A stretch of DNA of 64,000 nt from Eubacterium xylanophilum ATCC 35991. GTDB lineage: Bacteria > Bacillota > Clostridia > Lachnospirales > Lachnospiraceae. The stretch spans positions 1 through 64,000 of the forward strand of contig NZ_KI912471.1 in NCBI RefSeq assembly GCF_000518685.1. The letters are read 5' to 3'. Shown piece by piece: positions 44,501 through 53,443 of this stretch (position 1 is its first letter; every line of letters begins with the position of its first letter). The position numbers and the translations under genes are program-made. The notes beneath the pieces were generated by a model that did no database searches, had not been told where the DNA came from, and saw only the letters and a list, made by a program, of their open reading frames with translations.

Positions 44501-45823
44501 ATGAGAATAAGAATATTTAACGCCAATATTCTTACCATGAAAGATGACAAGATCATCTTCGGTGAGATAATTATTGAAAACAACAAAATCCAGAATATCA
44601 TAGAGTACGGAGAGAATTCGAGTTACTTAGATTATGGTAATTATGGATTAAATAGTGACAATGAAAGAGTTAAGTGGGATAGACAGATTGATGCCAATGG
44701 AAATCTGATTCTTCCAGGATTTAAAAATGCTCATTCACATTCGGGAATGACATTTTTGCGATCCTATGCAGATGATCTCCCTTTAAATGAATGGTTGTTT
44801 GACAAGGTATTTCCTTTGGAAGCAAAGATAAAAAACTATCCTGAGGAGCTATATTGGTGTAATATTCTTGGTAATATGGAGTACTTATCTAGTGGTATAA
44901 CTGCCAACTTTGATATGTATATTTTCAATGAAGTTTCTGCAAAAGCGTCAAGAGATTCTATGTTCAGAACAGTTATGGTTGATAGCATAAATGACTTTGG
45001 AGGAACTCTAGAGCAGCTCGAAGAAGACTATTTGAAATACAATGAATATGACGAGTTACTTAGTTTTAAACTTGGTTTTCACGCTGAGTATACAACAAAA
45101 AAAGAAACACTTCAGGGCATTGTTAACCTTGCGCACAAGTACAAAGCGCCAATCTTTACTCATCTTTCTGAGACTAAAAAGGAAGTTGACGAGTGCGTAG
45201 AGAGATATGGCAAAACTCCCGGAATATTTCTCAACGATCTTGGAATGTTTGATTATGGCGGAGGCGGTTTTCATTGTGTACATCTCACAGAAGAAGAGAT
45301 GGAGGTTCTCGGAAAGAAGGATTTCAATGTTGTGACGAATCCTGCTGCCAATCTCAAGCTTGCAAGTGGAATTGCCCCAATAGAAAAGATTAGATCCTAT
45401 GGAATTAATGTTGCAATTGGAACTGATGGACCAGCGGGAAACAATGCATTGGATATTTTTAGAGAAATGTTCCTCGTGACAGGACTTCAGAAGGCAATCA
45501 CAGAAAAAGCTGATGTTTTGGATGCATTCGATGTATTGAAGATGGCCACTGTGGGAGGTGCAAAGGCAATGGGACTTGATGATGCTGATGTATTGGCACC
45601 TGGAAAGCTTGCAGATTTGGTAATGCTAGATGTACATAAGCCTAATATGACTCCTGGAATCAATCCTGCAAAGAGCATTGTCTACAGCGGTAGTAAGGAC
45701 AATGTAAAACTCACAATGGTAAATGGTCGCATCTTGTATGAAGACGGAAAATTTAACATAGGTGTTGATCCGGAATATGTATATAATAGAGTAAATAATT
45801 GTATTAATAAAATATCCGAATAA
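44501..45823 (+). CDS. Amidohydrolase of the MTA/SAH deaminase type
   Basis: A 440-residue metal-dependent hydrolase: LPGFKNAHSHSGMTFLRSYADDLPLNEWLFDKVFPLE, LGFHAEYTTK, PIFTHLSETKKEVDEC, HCVHLTEEEM, and IGTDGPAGNNALDIFREMF. The HxH, His, His and Asp ligands are all present. The LNEWLFDKVFPLE motif is typical of the S-adenosylhomocysteine/5'-methylthioadenosine deaminase branch (MtaD). It begins 6 bp after hisG, so it may be cotranscribed. Exact substrate uncertain. Confidence 0.8.
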   Translation: MRIRIFNANILTMKDDKIIFGEIIIENNKIQNIIEYGENSSYLDYGNYGLNSDNERVKWDRQIDANGNLILPGFKNAHSHSGMTFLRSYADDLPLNEWLFDKVFPLEAKIKNYPEELYWCNILGNMEYLSSGITANFDMYIFNEVSAKASRDSMFRTVMVDSINDFGGTLEQLEEDYLKYNEYDELLSFKLGFHAEYTTKKETLQGIVNLAHKYKAPIFTHLSETKKEVDECVERYGKTPGIFLNDLGMFDYGGGGFHCVHLTEEEMEVLGKKDFNVVTNPAANLKLASGIAPIEKIRSYGINVAIGTDGPAGNNALDIFREMFLVTGLQKAITEKADVLDAFDVLKMATVGGAKAMGLDDADVLAPGKLADLVMLDVHKPNMTPGINPAKSIVYSGSKDNVKLTMVNGRILYEDGKFNIGVDPEYVYNRVNNCINKISE

Positions 45824-45846
45824 TTGATGAATGGAGGGTTATCATA

Positions 45847-46641
45847 ATGAAAAAGATATTTTCAACTGCAATTATAGTATTTATGTTGATGCTTGCTTGT
45901 CCGCTCATAATGGAAAATACTGCTGATGCGGCGAAGTACAAGAGCACAATGTCCCAAAAGGTTGGAAAAAAAAGATACTATGCATCTATTCTCGGACAGA
46001 GAAATGTTGGAAAACAGAAACTTAGAATAGTATTATATAATCTAAATGTAACATATAAAAAGAAGAAAAAAGTGATTGTCAAGAAGATCGCCAAGAATAC
46101 AACAGGTGTATTTGTTACTAATAAGGAGTATATTTATTATTCACAGGTCAGAGGTGCCAAGAATGCTTTTTATAGATATAATATAAAAACAGGCAAGAGA
46201 GATAAGATTTTCAAAGAAGCCAAAGCTGCTATATGTGGATATGGCAATGGAATAATTTATTATGGCATATATAACAAGGATTACGAGACGGGAACTGGAT
46301 TAAATGCATTTTGTTACAATGTGAAAACTCGTGCCAAGACTAATATCGTAAATAATGTTGATGATATTATTTATCAATCCGGACATGTATTTGCACTTGG
46401 TGCCAAGAATGAGCCTAGCAATACTAATATATATGTCTATGGCAAACTCGGAAAAAATGGAAAAGTTTTGGGAAAAGCTCTTTCCATCAAAATAAAGAAA
46501 AAGAAGATTCTTGCCATGGAGTATAAGGCTGGGAAGATTCCTAAGCAGAGAGTTGTCAGTTATTCATTTAATGGCAAGAAAAAGAAAGTATTAGTTGATT
46601 GGACAGCTAATAGCAAGAAGATAAATAAGGTATATAAGTAA
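45847..46641 (+). CDS. Secreted Lys-rich protein
   Basis: A 264-residue exported protein with a signal peptide (MKKIFSTAIIVFMLMLACPLIMENTADAA) cut near ADAA. The remainder is basic and beta-rich (GKKRYYASILGQ, YYSQVRGAKNAFYRYNIKTGKRDKIFK, IYYGIYNKDYETGTGLNAFCYN), perhaps a partial propeller like DUF5050 proteins. It ends 1 bp before the S66 peptidase. It follows the Lys-rich style of the other secreted proteins here. No enzyme motif. Confidence 0.6.
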   Translation: MKKIFSTAIIVFMLMLACPLIMENTADAAKYKSTMSQKVGKKRYYASILGQRNVGKQKLRIVLYNLNVTYKKKKKVIVKKIAKNTTGVFVTNKEYIYYSQVRGAKNAFYRYNIKTGKRDKIFKEAKAAICGYGNGIIYYGIYNKDYETGTGLNAFCYNVKTRAKTNIVNNVDDIIYQSGHVFALGAKNEPSNTNIYVYGKLGKNGKVLGKALSIKIKKKKILAMEYKAGKIPKQRVVSYSFNGKKKKVLVDWTANSKKINKVYK

Positions 46642-46642
46642 G

Positions 46643-47692
46643 ATGATTTATCCTGATTTTTTGAAGAATAATGATAAGATACTCGTAACAGCCCCATCGG
46701 GTGGGAATTACAAAGAAATGGATTTGTTGCGAGTTGATAGAGCCAAGGAAACCCTCGAAAACAAGGGATTTAGAGTTGAGTTTACTGAAAATGTCAAGCA
46801 GAATGACGGCCGCGGAAGAAGTAGCTCCAAAGAAGACAGAGCTAGGCAACTCATGCAAGGATTTATCGACCCGGAAGTGAAGTTTATTCATTCCGCAAAG
46901 GGCGGAGACTTTTTGATGGAAGTCATGCCGCTCCTTGATTGGTCTGCTATTGAGGCGAATCCAACGTGGTTTCAGGGATTTTCTGACAATACATTTTTAA
47001 CATATATAATTGCCACCAATTATCACATAGCAACGATTTATGGAAATCACTTTAATGACTATGCTATGGAGCCTTGGCATGATGCCGTCAAGAATAATTG
47101 GTCAATTATTACAGGTGAAAATATAATCCAGAAGACCTTCGATATGTATGAAGATGGTTTTTATGACAAAGAGAAGGTGACAGATGGATATATAACCGAT
47201 AAGAAGTCAAAGCCAATACTGTTAACTGACGGAAAGACTATCTGTAAGACAGAGAAAGATTACAGTCAATCTGTAGAAATGTCAGGTCGTCTGATTGGCG
47301 GATGTATGGACGTGCTCTTGAACATATGCGGAACCAGGTATGACCGAACCAGAGAGTATGTGGATTCATACAAACAAGATGGATTTATATTCTATCTTGA
47401 GAGCTTTTCGTTAGATACAGATTCTGTTGCCAGAGGACTGTGGCAACTTGATGAGGCAGGGTGGTTTGAGCACTGCAAAGGATTTATCTTTGGTAGACCG
47501 TGCATGTGTGAAGCCTATACGGATCATACTTATGCAGAATCAGTGCTGACTATTTTGGAAGAGAAAAATGCTCCGATAATTCTCGATGCCGATATCGGAC
47601 ATAAATCCCCGCAGTTTACCATAATCAATGGGGCTAAGGGAAACATACAATTGAATAATAATACAATAAATCTTTCTGTTAATCTTTGTTAG
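46643..47692 (+). CDS. S66-family LD-carboxypeptidase / MccF-like peptidase
   Basis: A 349-residue cytosolic serine peptidase. The nucleophile is in QGFSDNTFLTYIIA, the Glu in FYLESFS, and the His in DADIGHKSPQFTI. The opening LKNNDKILVTAPSG and the GRLIGGCMDVL block fit the family. Members trim muropeptides or cleave microcin C-type peptides. No muropeptide recycling gene is adjacent, so either role is open. Confidence 0.85.
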   Translation: MIYPDFLKNNDKILVTAPSGGNYKEMDLLRVDRAKETLENKGFRVEFTENVKQNDGRGRSSSKEDRARQLMQGFIDPEVKFIHSAKGGDFLMEVMPLLDWSAIEANPTWFQGFSDNTFLTYIIATNYHIATIYGNHFNDYAMEPWHDAVKNNWSIITGENIIQKTFDMYEDGFYDKEKVTDGYITDKKSKPILLTDGKTICKTEKDYSQSVEMSGRLIGGCMDVLLNICGTRYDRTREYVDSYKQDGFIFYLESFSLDTDSVARGLWQLDEAGWFEHCKGFIFGRPCMCEAYTDHTYAESVLTILEEKNAPIILDADIGHKSPQFTIINGAKGNIQLNNNTINLSVNLC

Positions 47693-47721
47693 GATATGGA
47701 AGGTAAAAAAAGGAGATATTT

Positions 47722-49977
47722 ATGTTAAGGGAATATGATTTAGACAGGGTTATTGTAAGGGACGCATATTTGGAAAATGCATTTGAAAAGGAGTTAGATT
47801 ACCTGAGAGATTTTGACACAGACAGGCTTCTTGCAGGCTTTTATGAGACTGCGGGATTAAAGCCTAAGGCGCTTAAATATCCAGGTTGGGAGAGTTCGGA
47901 GATCCGTGGACATAGCATAGGACACTATCTAATGGCAATCGCCCAAGCGTACAAAAAATCAAAAGATAAAATAATTAAGACCAAAATCGACTCCATGGTT
48001 TTGGGGCTTAAGGAAGCTCAGCTTGAGAGTGGATATTTGTCTGCATTTGATGAGACCTTATTCGACAATGTAGAACAAAAGAAACCATGCTGGGTTCCTT
48101 GGTATACAATGGATAAGATTTTAAATGGATTATATGGTTGTGCCACTTTGGCTGACAACAAGGACGCCTATGAGATTCTTGACAAGCTTGGAGATTGGGT
48201 TTACTCAAGAACAAGTAAATGGGATGAAGATACAAGAGCTACAGTCCTTGCAGTTGAGTATGGTGGAATGAATCTAGCCATGTATCAAGTATATGAGTTG
48301 ACAGGCAAGGGAAACCACCTAGCTGCTGCCCATGCCTTTGATGAGGAAACATTGCTTGAGCCTATACATAATGGTGAAGATATTCTCAATGGTAAGCATG
48401 CCAATACAACTATTCCTAAGATTGTCGGAGCATTAGAGCGTTATATTGCAATGGGGCAAAAGGAATCAGAGAAGTTTTACCTTGAGACGGCAATGGCCTT
48501 TTGGGATATGGTTGTTGAACATCACACCTATATCACTGGTGGAAACAGCGAGTGGGAGCACTTTGGTGAACCATTTGTGTTGGACAGAGAGAGAACAAAT
48601 TGCAATTGTGAGACTTGTAATACCTATAATATGCTCAAGCTCTCGAGAAATCTATTTGCAATTACACTGGATAAGAAGTATATGGATTTCTATGAAAATA
48701 CATTTATCAATGCTATTTTGTCATCTCAGAATCCTGAGACAGGCATGACAATGTATTTTCAGCCAATGGCGACAGGATATTTTAAGGTATATTCCACTCC
48801 TTTTGATTCATTCTGGTGCTGCACCGGAACGGGTATGGAGAACTTTACAAAGCTGGGAGATACTTTCTATTTGCATGATGATGAAAGTATATATATTAAT
48901 TGTTATTTTTCATCTGACCTTGAGACAGAAGATGGAAAAATAAGTATAAACAGCAGCATAATAGAAGGAGGAGAAGCAAGAATTACAGCGGATTATCCCG
49001 CAAAACTTCGACTTAGAAAACCTGATTGGGCCTTTGAAGATGAGATTATGATAGAAGATAATCTCCTTGATATCAAGCCTCAGAATGGCTATTATATAGT
49101 TGATTTAAATCCGGGTGAAGAGTTAATATATCGCCCTAATATGAGAGTGATTGGCCATACGCTTCCTGATAATAAGGGGGCTGTGGCATTCAAATACGGA
49201 CCGGTTGTATTAAGTGCAGCCCTTGGTAAGGAGGATATGAATCCAAGTAAGACGGGAGTCGATGTAACTATTGCCACCAAAAACTTTGATATAGATGACT
49301 TCTTGATTATAGATAAATGTTCCGATGATACGAGAAGTGAAGAGGCGATAGTTGCCGAATTTGTATCAAATGCCAATGAATATTTTGAAAAAAAAGATGA
49401 CATGACGTTTATCTTAAAGGGAACAGATAAGCCATTGGTATTTAGTCCGCATTATAGACAGCATACGGAGAGGTATGGAATATATTGGCAATTGTGCACA
49501 GAAGATTCTGATACTCTTAAAGCTCATAGAGAGAGACTTGCCAAACGTGCTTTGTTCGAGAGTTTGCAGATTGATTCTATTCCAATCGGAAATGATCAGT
49601 ATGAGCTCACCCATAACATCCAGGGCAAGGATACCGGCGCATATACATTTAATGGACTTATGTTTCGCCATGCTTGGGGAAAAGAGGGTTGGTTTTCATA
49701 TGATATGAAGGTCGATGGAGATGGACCTAATTTCTTGTTGGTTAAGTATATAAGCAATGATCATGGAAGAGTATTTGATATCTTGATTGACGGCAAACCT
49801 TTTGTTGAAGCCAAAATTGAGAATAGAATTCCCGGTGAGTTTTATGATGAGTATTATGAGATTCCTGAGAAATTTACTAAGGGAAAAGATAAAATCAATA
49901 TCAAGTTTGCAACCAAAGGCGATGGGTATGCGGGCTCCATATATGACAGATTATATATTCTTTCAAAGAAAGTTTGA
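47722..49977 (+). CDS. GH127 beta-L-arabinofuranosidase
   Basis: A 751-residue glycoside hydrolase. An (alpha/alpha)6 barrel spans about 1-420: GHSIGHYLMAIAQAYK, DKILNGLYGCATLADN, HHTYITGGNSEWEHFGEPF, NCETCNTYNMLKLSRNLFAITLDKKYMDFYENTFINAILSSQ, and FWCCTGTGMENFTKLGDTFY. The Glu-x-x-Cys and Cys-Cys residues match the zinc-bound cysteine site of GH127, whose nucleophile is one of these cysteines. Beta-sandwich domains follow. It would release L-arabinose from plant arabinan or arabinogalactan oligomers. No signal peptide, so it acts inside the cell. It has GGAG upstream; no transporter adjoins it. Confidence 0.9.
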   Translation: MLREYDLDRVIVRDAYLENAFEKELDYLRDFDTDRLLAGFYETAGLKPKALKYPGWESSEIRGHSIGHYLMAIAQAYKKSKDKIIKTKIDSMVLGLKEAQLESGYLSAFDETLFDNVEQKKPCWVPWYTMDKILNGLYGCATLADNKDAYEILDKLGDWVYSRTSKWDEDTRATVLAVEYGGMNLAMYQVYELTGKGNHLAAAHAFDEETLLEPIHNGEDILNGKHANTTIPKIVGALERYIAMGQKESEKFYLETAMAFWDMVVEHHTYITGGNSEWEHFGEPFVLDRERTNCNCETCNTYNMLKLSRNLFAITLDKKYMDFYENTFINAILSSQNPETGMTMYFQPMATGYFKVYSTPFDSFWCCTGTGMENFTKLGDTFYLHDDESIYINCYFSSDLETEDGKISINSSIIEGGEARITADYPAKLRLRKPDWAFEDEIMIEDNLLDIKPQNGYYIVDLNPGEELIYRPNMRVIGHTLPDNKGAVAFKYGPVVLSAALGKEDMNPSKTGVDVTIATKNFDIDDFLIIDKCSDDTRSEEAIVAEFVSNANEYFEKKDDMTFILKGTDKPLVFSPHYRQHTERYGIYWQLCTEDSDTLKAHRERLAKRALFESLQIDSIPIGNDQYELTHNIQGKDTGAYTFNGLMFRHAWGKEGWFSYDMKVDGDGPNFLLVKYISNDHGRVFDILIDGKPFVEAKIENRIPGEFYDEYYEIPEKFTKGKDKINIKFATKGDGYAGSIYDRLYILSKKV

Positions 49978-49985
49978 TTGTGAAT

Positions 49986-50011
49986 TGTCTTACGAACGAC
50001 GTGAGTAAGAC
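49986..50011. repeat. GTCTTAC/GTAAGAC mini-palindrome copy
   Basis: GTCTTAC, an 11-nt inner region and GTAAGAC, just after the GH127 stop. It matches the copies at 55632, 55681, 56356 and (inverted) 50476. The tail CCAGCGCTATG has diverged from the CCAGCAATATG of the other copies. Confidence 0.7.
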
Positions 50012-50060
50012 CAGCGCTATGATCTAAATTAGGAGATTTTATTAAAATTCTTTGTTAATT

Positions 50061-50335
50061 GAGAAGGCGTGAGGGGCATGCCTATTTGAAAAAAGAAGAT
50101 TTGGCATGCCCCGAGATGGGGAGAGACTTGATTGAGAAGGCGTAAGGGGCATGCCTATTTGAAAAAAGAAGATTTGGCATGCCCCGAGATGGGGAGAGAC
50201 TTGATTGAGAAGGCGTGAGGGGGCATGCCTATTCGAAAAAGAAGGATTTGGCATGCCCCGAGAGGGAAAAAGACTCGATTGAGAAGGCATGAGGGGCATG
50301 CCTATTTGAAAAAGAAGAATTTGGCATGCCCCGAG
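50061..50335 (+). repeat. Tandem palindrome array, four units
   Basis: Four units start near 50061, 50134, 50207 and 50281 (period 73-74 bp). Each has GGGGCATGCC, an A-rich purine loop of about 20 nt, GGCATGCCCC, and a ~33-nt linker (GAGATGGGGAGAGAC...GAGAAGGC). The fourth linker type has GAGAGGGAAAAAGACTC. One unit has an extra G (AGGGGG). The arms are identical, so each transcript or single strand would form a 10-bp hairpin. Confidence 0.9.
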
Positions 50336-50409
50336 ATGATTGCATCAAATCTAAAAATAAGCACACTAATACAAGCCTTATCAAAAAGCAATTTTGAGGA
50401 TTTTGAATT

Positions 50410-50463
50410 TACTTTCTGCAAGAACATTGGCAGCACCTTTTGTCAGATATCTTCTAAATTGCA
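50410..50463 (-). pseudogene. Fragment of the IS1182-like transposase
   Basis: On the minus strand this encodes the Q-F-R-R-Y-L-T-K-G-A-A-N-V-L-A-E-S stretch seen in the longer remnant at 63068-63294. The sequence is interrupted on both sides. It shows that element A derives from the same IS. Confidence 0.75.
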
Positions 50464-50475
50464 TATCCTGCTAAT

Positions 50476-50504
50476 GTCTTACAAGCTTTGCTTGTAAGAC
50501 AATT
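50476..50504 (-). repeat. Mini-palindrome inserted in element A
   Basis: GTCTTACAAGC...GCTTGTAAGAC followed by AATT, the inverse of the copy at 56356. Element B has the uninterrupted sequence CTAATGTCTTTGGGAGG at the corresponding point (after 56310), so about 28 bp were added here. Confidence 0.75.
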
Positions 50505-50540
50505 TCTTTGGGAGGAATGTCAGCACTAGATAAGTATAAT

Positions 50541-50620
50541 AAAACAGGAAGAGGCCAACCAGAGAGAGACTTCAATGCGCATGCATTGCGTCTCGAGTCG
50601 GTTGGACTCTTCCTGTTTTT
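50541..50620. repeat. 80-bp terminal palindrome of element A
   Basis: AAAACAGGAAGAG-x-CCAACC pairs with GGTTGG-x-CTCTTCCTGTTTT, with an inner CAATGC...GCATTG. The plus strand ends in TTTTT, so it can act as a strong terminator for the GH127 side. Nearly identical copies are at 56405-56484 and 62947-63025. Confidence 0.9.
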
Positions 50621-50656
50621 AGACTGTCTTAGTGCGACAGCCCCTTTAATATTCAT

Positions 50657-51439
50657 TTATTTGCTTGTAGTAAACCAAGTATATGAAGTTGGTCCTGTTG
50701 GAATTCTATATATAACCGGTGTATAGCCCTTGTTGACAAGAATTGCCTTGGAACACTCAATTGTATTGTTAGGCGCAAGCTTGACATTGCTCAAATCTTC
50801 GGTTGTGTCGAAGAAAAATCCCCAGTCAATATTAGTTACTGAAGTAGTTCCGCTTGAGTTGAAGATATTGTGATAATAGTCGAACAACTCCTTAGCCGGT
50901 GTTACCTGAGAGCCGGAGATGTACTTGATTTTGAATTTAAAGTACAAATACTCTTGGTTCATTGTAGGCTTTGGATTGCTTGCCTGTTTGGCAACCAATT
51001 TATTGGCCTTAGATCCCGATTTGAAATCTAATAGCTGAATCTGGAACTTACCAATCTTGGTTGGACCATTGTAATATGTGATGGTATTCTTGTTATAAGC
51101 TGATATAGGATTTTTGATACTGCCTCTCTTGCCTGAACTTGTAACAGTAATCTTGCAAGTGTACTTTTTGCTTCCTACCTTGGCATAAATCTTTGCCGTT
51201 CCTGCTTTCTTGGCTACAACCTTACCAGAAGAGTAGACTTTCGCAACTGATTTTTTGGACGAACTCCACTTGGCTTTCTTCTTGGTTCCACGCAATTTGA
51301 GCTTGACGGAACGACCTACTGAAAGCTTAACTGCTTTCTTGTTAATTCTAACTTTTGCATCTGCAGACTGTGTTGCAAGTGCAATGGAACAAACTGCACC
51401 AAAAGTGCAAATCATAAGTGCTAATCTTGATTTTTTCAT
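50657..51439 (-). CDS. Secreted Big2-domain protein
   Basis: About 260 residues from MKKSRLALMICTFGAVCSIALATQSADA, a signal peptide; GGAGG lies 5 nt before the ATG. A short basic Big2-type domain follows (INKKAVKLSVGRSVKLKLRGTKKKAKWSSSKKSVAKVYSSGKVVAKKAGTAKIYAKVGSKKYTCKITV, 30-100), then a beta-rich C-terminal domain (IGKFQIQLLDFK, QEYLYFKFKIKYISG, WFTTSK) of DUF4352/DUF5067 style. It probably binds to the wall. Element A ends 9 bp past its stop. Confidence 0.75.
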   Translation of the reverse strand: MKKSRLALMICTFGAVCSIALATQSADAKVRINKKAVKLSVGRSVKLKLRGTKKKAKWSSSKKSVAKVYSSGKVVAKKAGTAKIYAKVGSKKYTCKITVTSSGKRGSIKNPISAYNKNTITYYNGPTKIGKFQIQLLDFKSGSKANKLVAKQASNPKPTMNQEYLYFKFKIKYISGSQVTPAKELFDYYHNIFNSSGTTSVTNIDWGFFFDTTEDLSNVKLAPNNTIECSKAILVNKGYTPVIYRIPTGPTSYTWFTTSK

Positions 51440-51470
51440 GATGACCTCCAATTTCTATACTACAAGAGAT

Positions 51471-51499
51471 ATTGTAACTTATTCTCCATAATTTTTCAA
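51471..51499 (-). promoter_or_regulatory. Promoter of the Big2 gene
   Basis: On the minus strand: TTGAAA, 17 bp, TACAAT. Confidence 0.6.
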
Positions 51500-51536
51500 T
51501 TGTTAAATATTTACAAAAGTAATCTACATAAAAATA

Positions 51537-51565
51537 TTAACAATTTGAAATTTTTATGATACAAT
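51537..51565 (+). promoter_or_regulatory. lepA promoter
   Basis: TTAACA, 17 bp, TACAAT, giving a leader of about 55 nt. Confidence 0.55.
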
Positions 51566-51625
51566 GTTACCTAGGTGCATTTCGCGCCACCATTTAATAT
51601 TTTAATGGAAGGAATCAACAAAAAT

Positions 51626-53440
51626 ATGTCAAATATAGATAAAAGTAAAATTAGAAATTTTTGTATCATTGCTCATATTGATCACGGAAAGTCTACGTTG
51701 GCAGATAGAATTATCGAGAAGACCGGACTTTTGACCGAGAGAGAGATGCAAGCTCAGGTCCTTGACAACATGGATTTGGAGCGTGAGCGTGGTATAACTA
51801 TCAAAGCTCAGACTGTGCGTATTGTATATAAGGCACAGGATGGAGAAGAATATATCTTTAACCTTATCGACACGCCGGGACATGTGGATTTTAACTATGA
51901 GGTGTCCAGAAGCCTTGCGGCCTGTGAGGGGGCAATTCTAATCGTAGATGCAGCTCAGGGTATCGAGGCTCAGACTTTAGCCAATTGTTATCTTGCCATA
52001 GATCATGATTTGGAAATCATGCCAGTTATCAATAAGATTGATTTACCTAGTGCAGATCCGGAGAGAGTAATTAAGGAGATTGAGGATGTAATTGGAATCG
52101 AAGCTGAGGATGCTCCTAGGATTAGTGCCAAGCTCGGAACCAATATCGAGGACGTGTTGGAGCAGATTGTGAAGAAAATTCCAGCGCCTACAGGTGATGA
52201 TGAAAATCCGCTCAAGGCCTTGATTTTTGACTCTATCTATGATTCATACAAGGGAGTTATCATTTTTTGTAGAATTTTCGATGGAACTGTCAAGAAGGGC
52301 GACAGAATCCATATGATGGCGACGGGAATGGAAGAAGAAGTCGTTGAGGTAGGAACATTTGGCGCGGGACAATTTATCCCATGTGATGAGCTAAGTGCCG
52401 GAATGGTTGGATATATTACAGCCAGCCTCAAAAATGTAGAGGGAACTAGAGTAGGTGACACAGTTACCAATGCCGACAATCCATGTGATGAAGCTCTCCC
52501 CGGATATAAGAAAGTTCAGCCGATGGTTTATTGTGGACTTTATCCGGCAGATGGTGCCAAGTACCAGGATTTGAGAGATGCCTTGGAAAAGTTGCAGCTC
52601 AACGATGCGGCTTTGCAATTTGAGGCGGAGACAAGTATTGCTCTCGGCTTTGGATTTAGATGTGGCTTCTTGGGACTTCTTCACTTGGAAGTTATTCAAG
52701 AGCGATTGGAACGTGAGTATAACCTAGACTTGGTGACAACTGCACCGGGCGTTGTCTATCACGTATATAAGACCAATGGCGAGATGGTTGAAGTTACAAA
52801 TCCGTCGAACCTTCCGGATCCATCTGAAATTGAACATATGGAAGAACCTGTAGTTGAGGCTGAGATTATGGTTACAACGGAGTTTGTGGGAGCTATAATG
52901 ACACTCTGCCAAGAGAGACGAGGAATCTATCTCGGCATGGAATACATGGAGGAGACCAGAGCAATGCTCAAGTATATTCTTCCTCTCAATGAAATAATAT
53001 ATGACTTCTTTGATTCATTAAAATCTCGCTCCAGAGGATATGCTTCCTTTGACTACGAACTCAAGGGATATGAGCCATCTACTCTCGTTAAGCTCAATAT
53101 GTTGATTAACAAGGAAGAAGTGGATGCCCTGTCCTTTATTGTTCATGAGAGTACTGCTTATGAGCGAGGAAGAAAGATGTGCGAGAAGCTCAAAGCTGAG
53201 ATACCAAGACATTTGTTCGAGATTCCTATTCAGGCGGCAATCGGCAACAAGATTATAGCGCGTGAAACTGTCAAAGCCGTGAGAAAAGATGTTTTGGCAA
53301 AATGTTATGGTGGCGATATTTCAAGAAAGAAGAAGCTTCTTGAAAAGCAAAAAGAAGGTAAGAAGAGAATGCGTCAAGTTGGAAACGTAGAGATTCCGCA
53401 GAAGGCATTTATGAGTGTTTTGAAGCTTGATGAAGAATAG
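51626..53440 (+). CDS. lepA: Elongation factor 4 (LepA)
   Basis: A 604-residue translational GTPase that back-translocates stalled ribosomes. G1 [14 protein letters not shown]2/G3 [15 protein letters not shown] and [37 protein letters not shown]4 [13 protein letters not shown]. The C-terminal LepA-specific domain ends [25 protein letters not shown]. The ATG at 51626 matches the family start ([19 protein letters not shown]); AAGGA is 12 nt upstream. Confidence 0.97.
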   Translation: MSNIDKSKIRNFCIIAHIDHGKSTLADRIIEKTGLLTEREMQAQVLDNMDLERERGITIKAQTVRIVYKAQDGEEYIFNLIDTPGHVDFNYEVSRSLAACEGAILIVDAAQGIEAQTLANCYLAIDHDLEIMPVINKIDLPSADPERVIKEIEDVIGIEAEDAPRISAKLGTNIEDVLEQIVKKIPAPTGDDENPLKALIFDSIYDSYKGVIIFCRIFDGTVKKGDRIHMMATGMEEEVVEVGTFGAGQFIPCDELSAGMVGYITASLKNVEGTRVGDTVTNADNPCDEALPGYKKVQPMVYCGLYPADGAKYQDLRDALEKLQLNDAALQFEAETSIALGFGFRCGFLGLLHLEVIQERLEREYNLDLVTTAPGVVYHVYKTNGEMVEVTNPSNLPDPSEIEHMEEPVVEAEIMVTTEFVGAIMTLCQERRGIYLGMEYMEETRAMLKYILPLNEIIYDFFDSLKSRSRGYASFDYELKGYEPSTLVKLNMLINKEEVDALSFIVHESTAYERGRKMCEKLKAEIPRHLFEIPIQAAIGNKIIARETVKAVRKDVLAKCYGGDISRKKKLLEKQKEGKKRMRQVGNVEIPQKAFMSVLKLDEE

Positions 53441-53443
53441 AAT

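Larger units (their letters stand above)
50024..50648 (+). mobile_element. Non-autonomous IS-derived element A
   Basis: It holds, in order: an AT-rich end (TAAATTAGGAGATTTTATT), a four-unit palindrome array, a short fragment of an inverted transposase gene, a mini-palindrome insertion, an 80-bp palindrome, and the end TTAGTGCGACAGCCCCTTT. The matching left end seen in B and C is missing, so A is truncated on the left. It lies between GH127 and a converging gene. No intact protein is encoded; frames through the array are not conserved because the period (73) is not a multiple of three. Confidence 0.75.

Noticed and set aside
50061-50335. CRISPR-like appearance of the tandem repeats
   Set aside because: The repeated part is a 40-bp hairpin with equally conserved 33-bp linkers; there are no unique spacers and no cas genes in the window.
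50042-50497. Open frames of 85 and 90 codons across the first array
   Set aside because: The repeat period (73-74) is not a multiple of three, so the frames just pass through shifted copies of the palindrome; no ribosome site.
50508-50726. Open frame through the 80-bp palindrome of element A
   Set aside because: It is made of palindrome and element-end sequence and runs into the next gene's terminus; the same frame is broken in element B.
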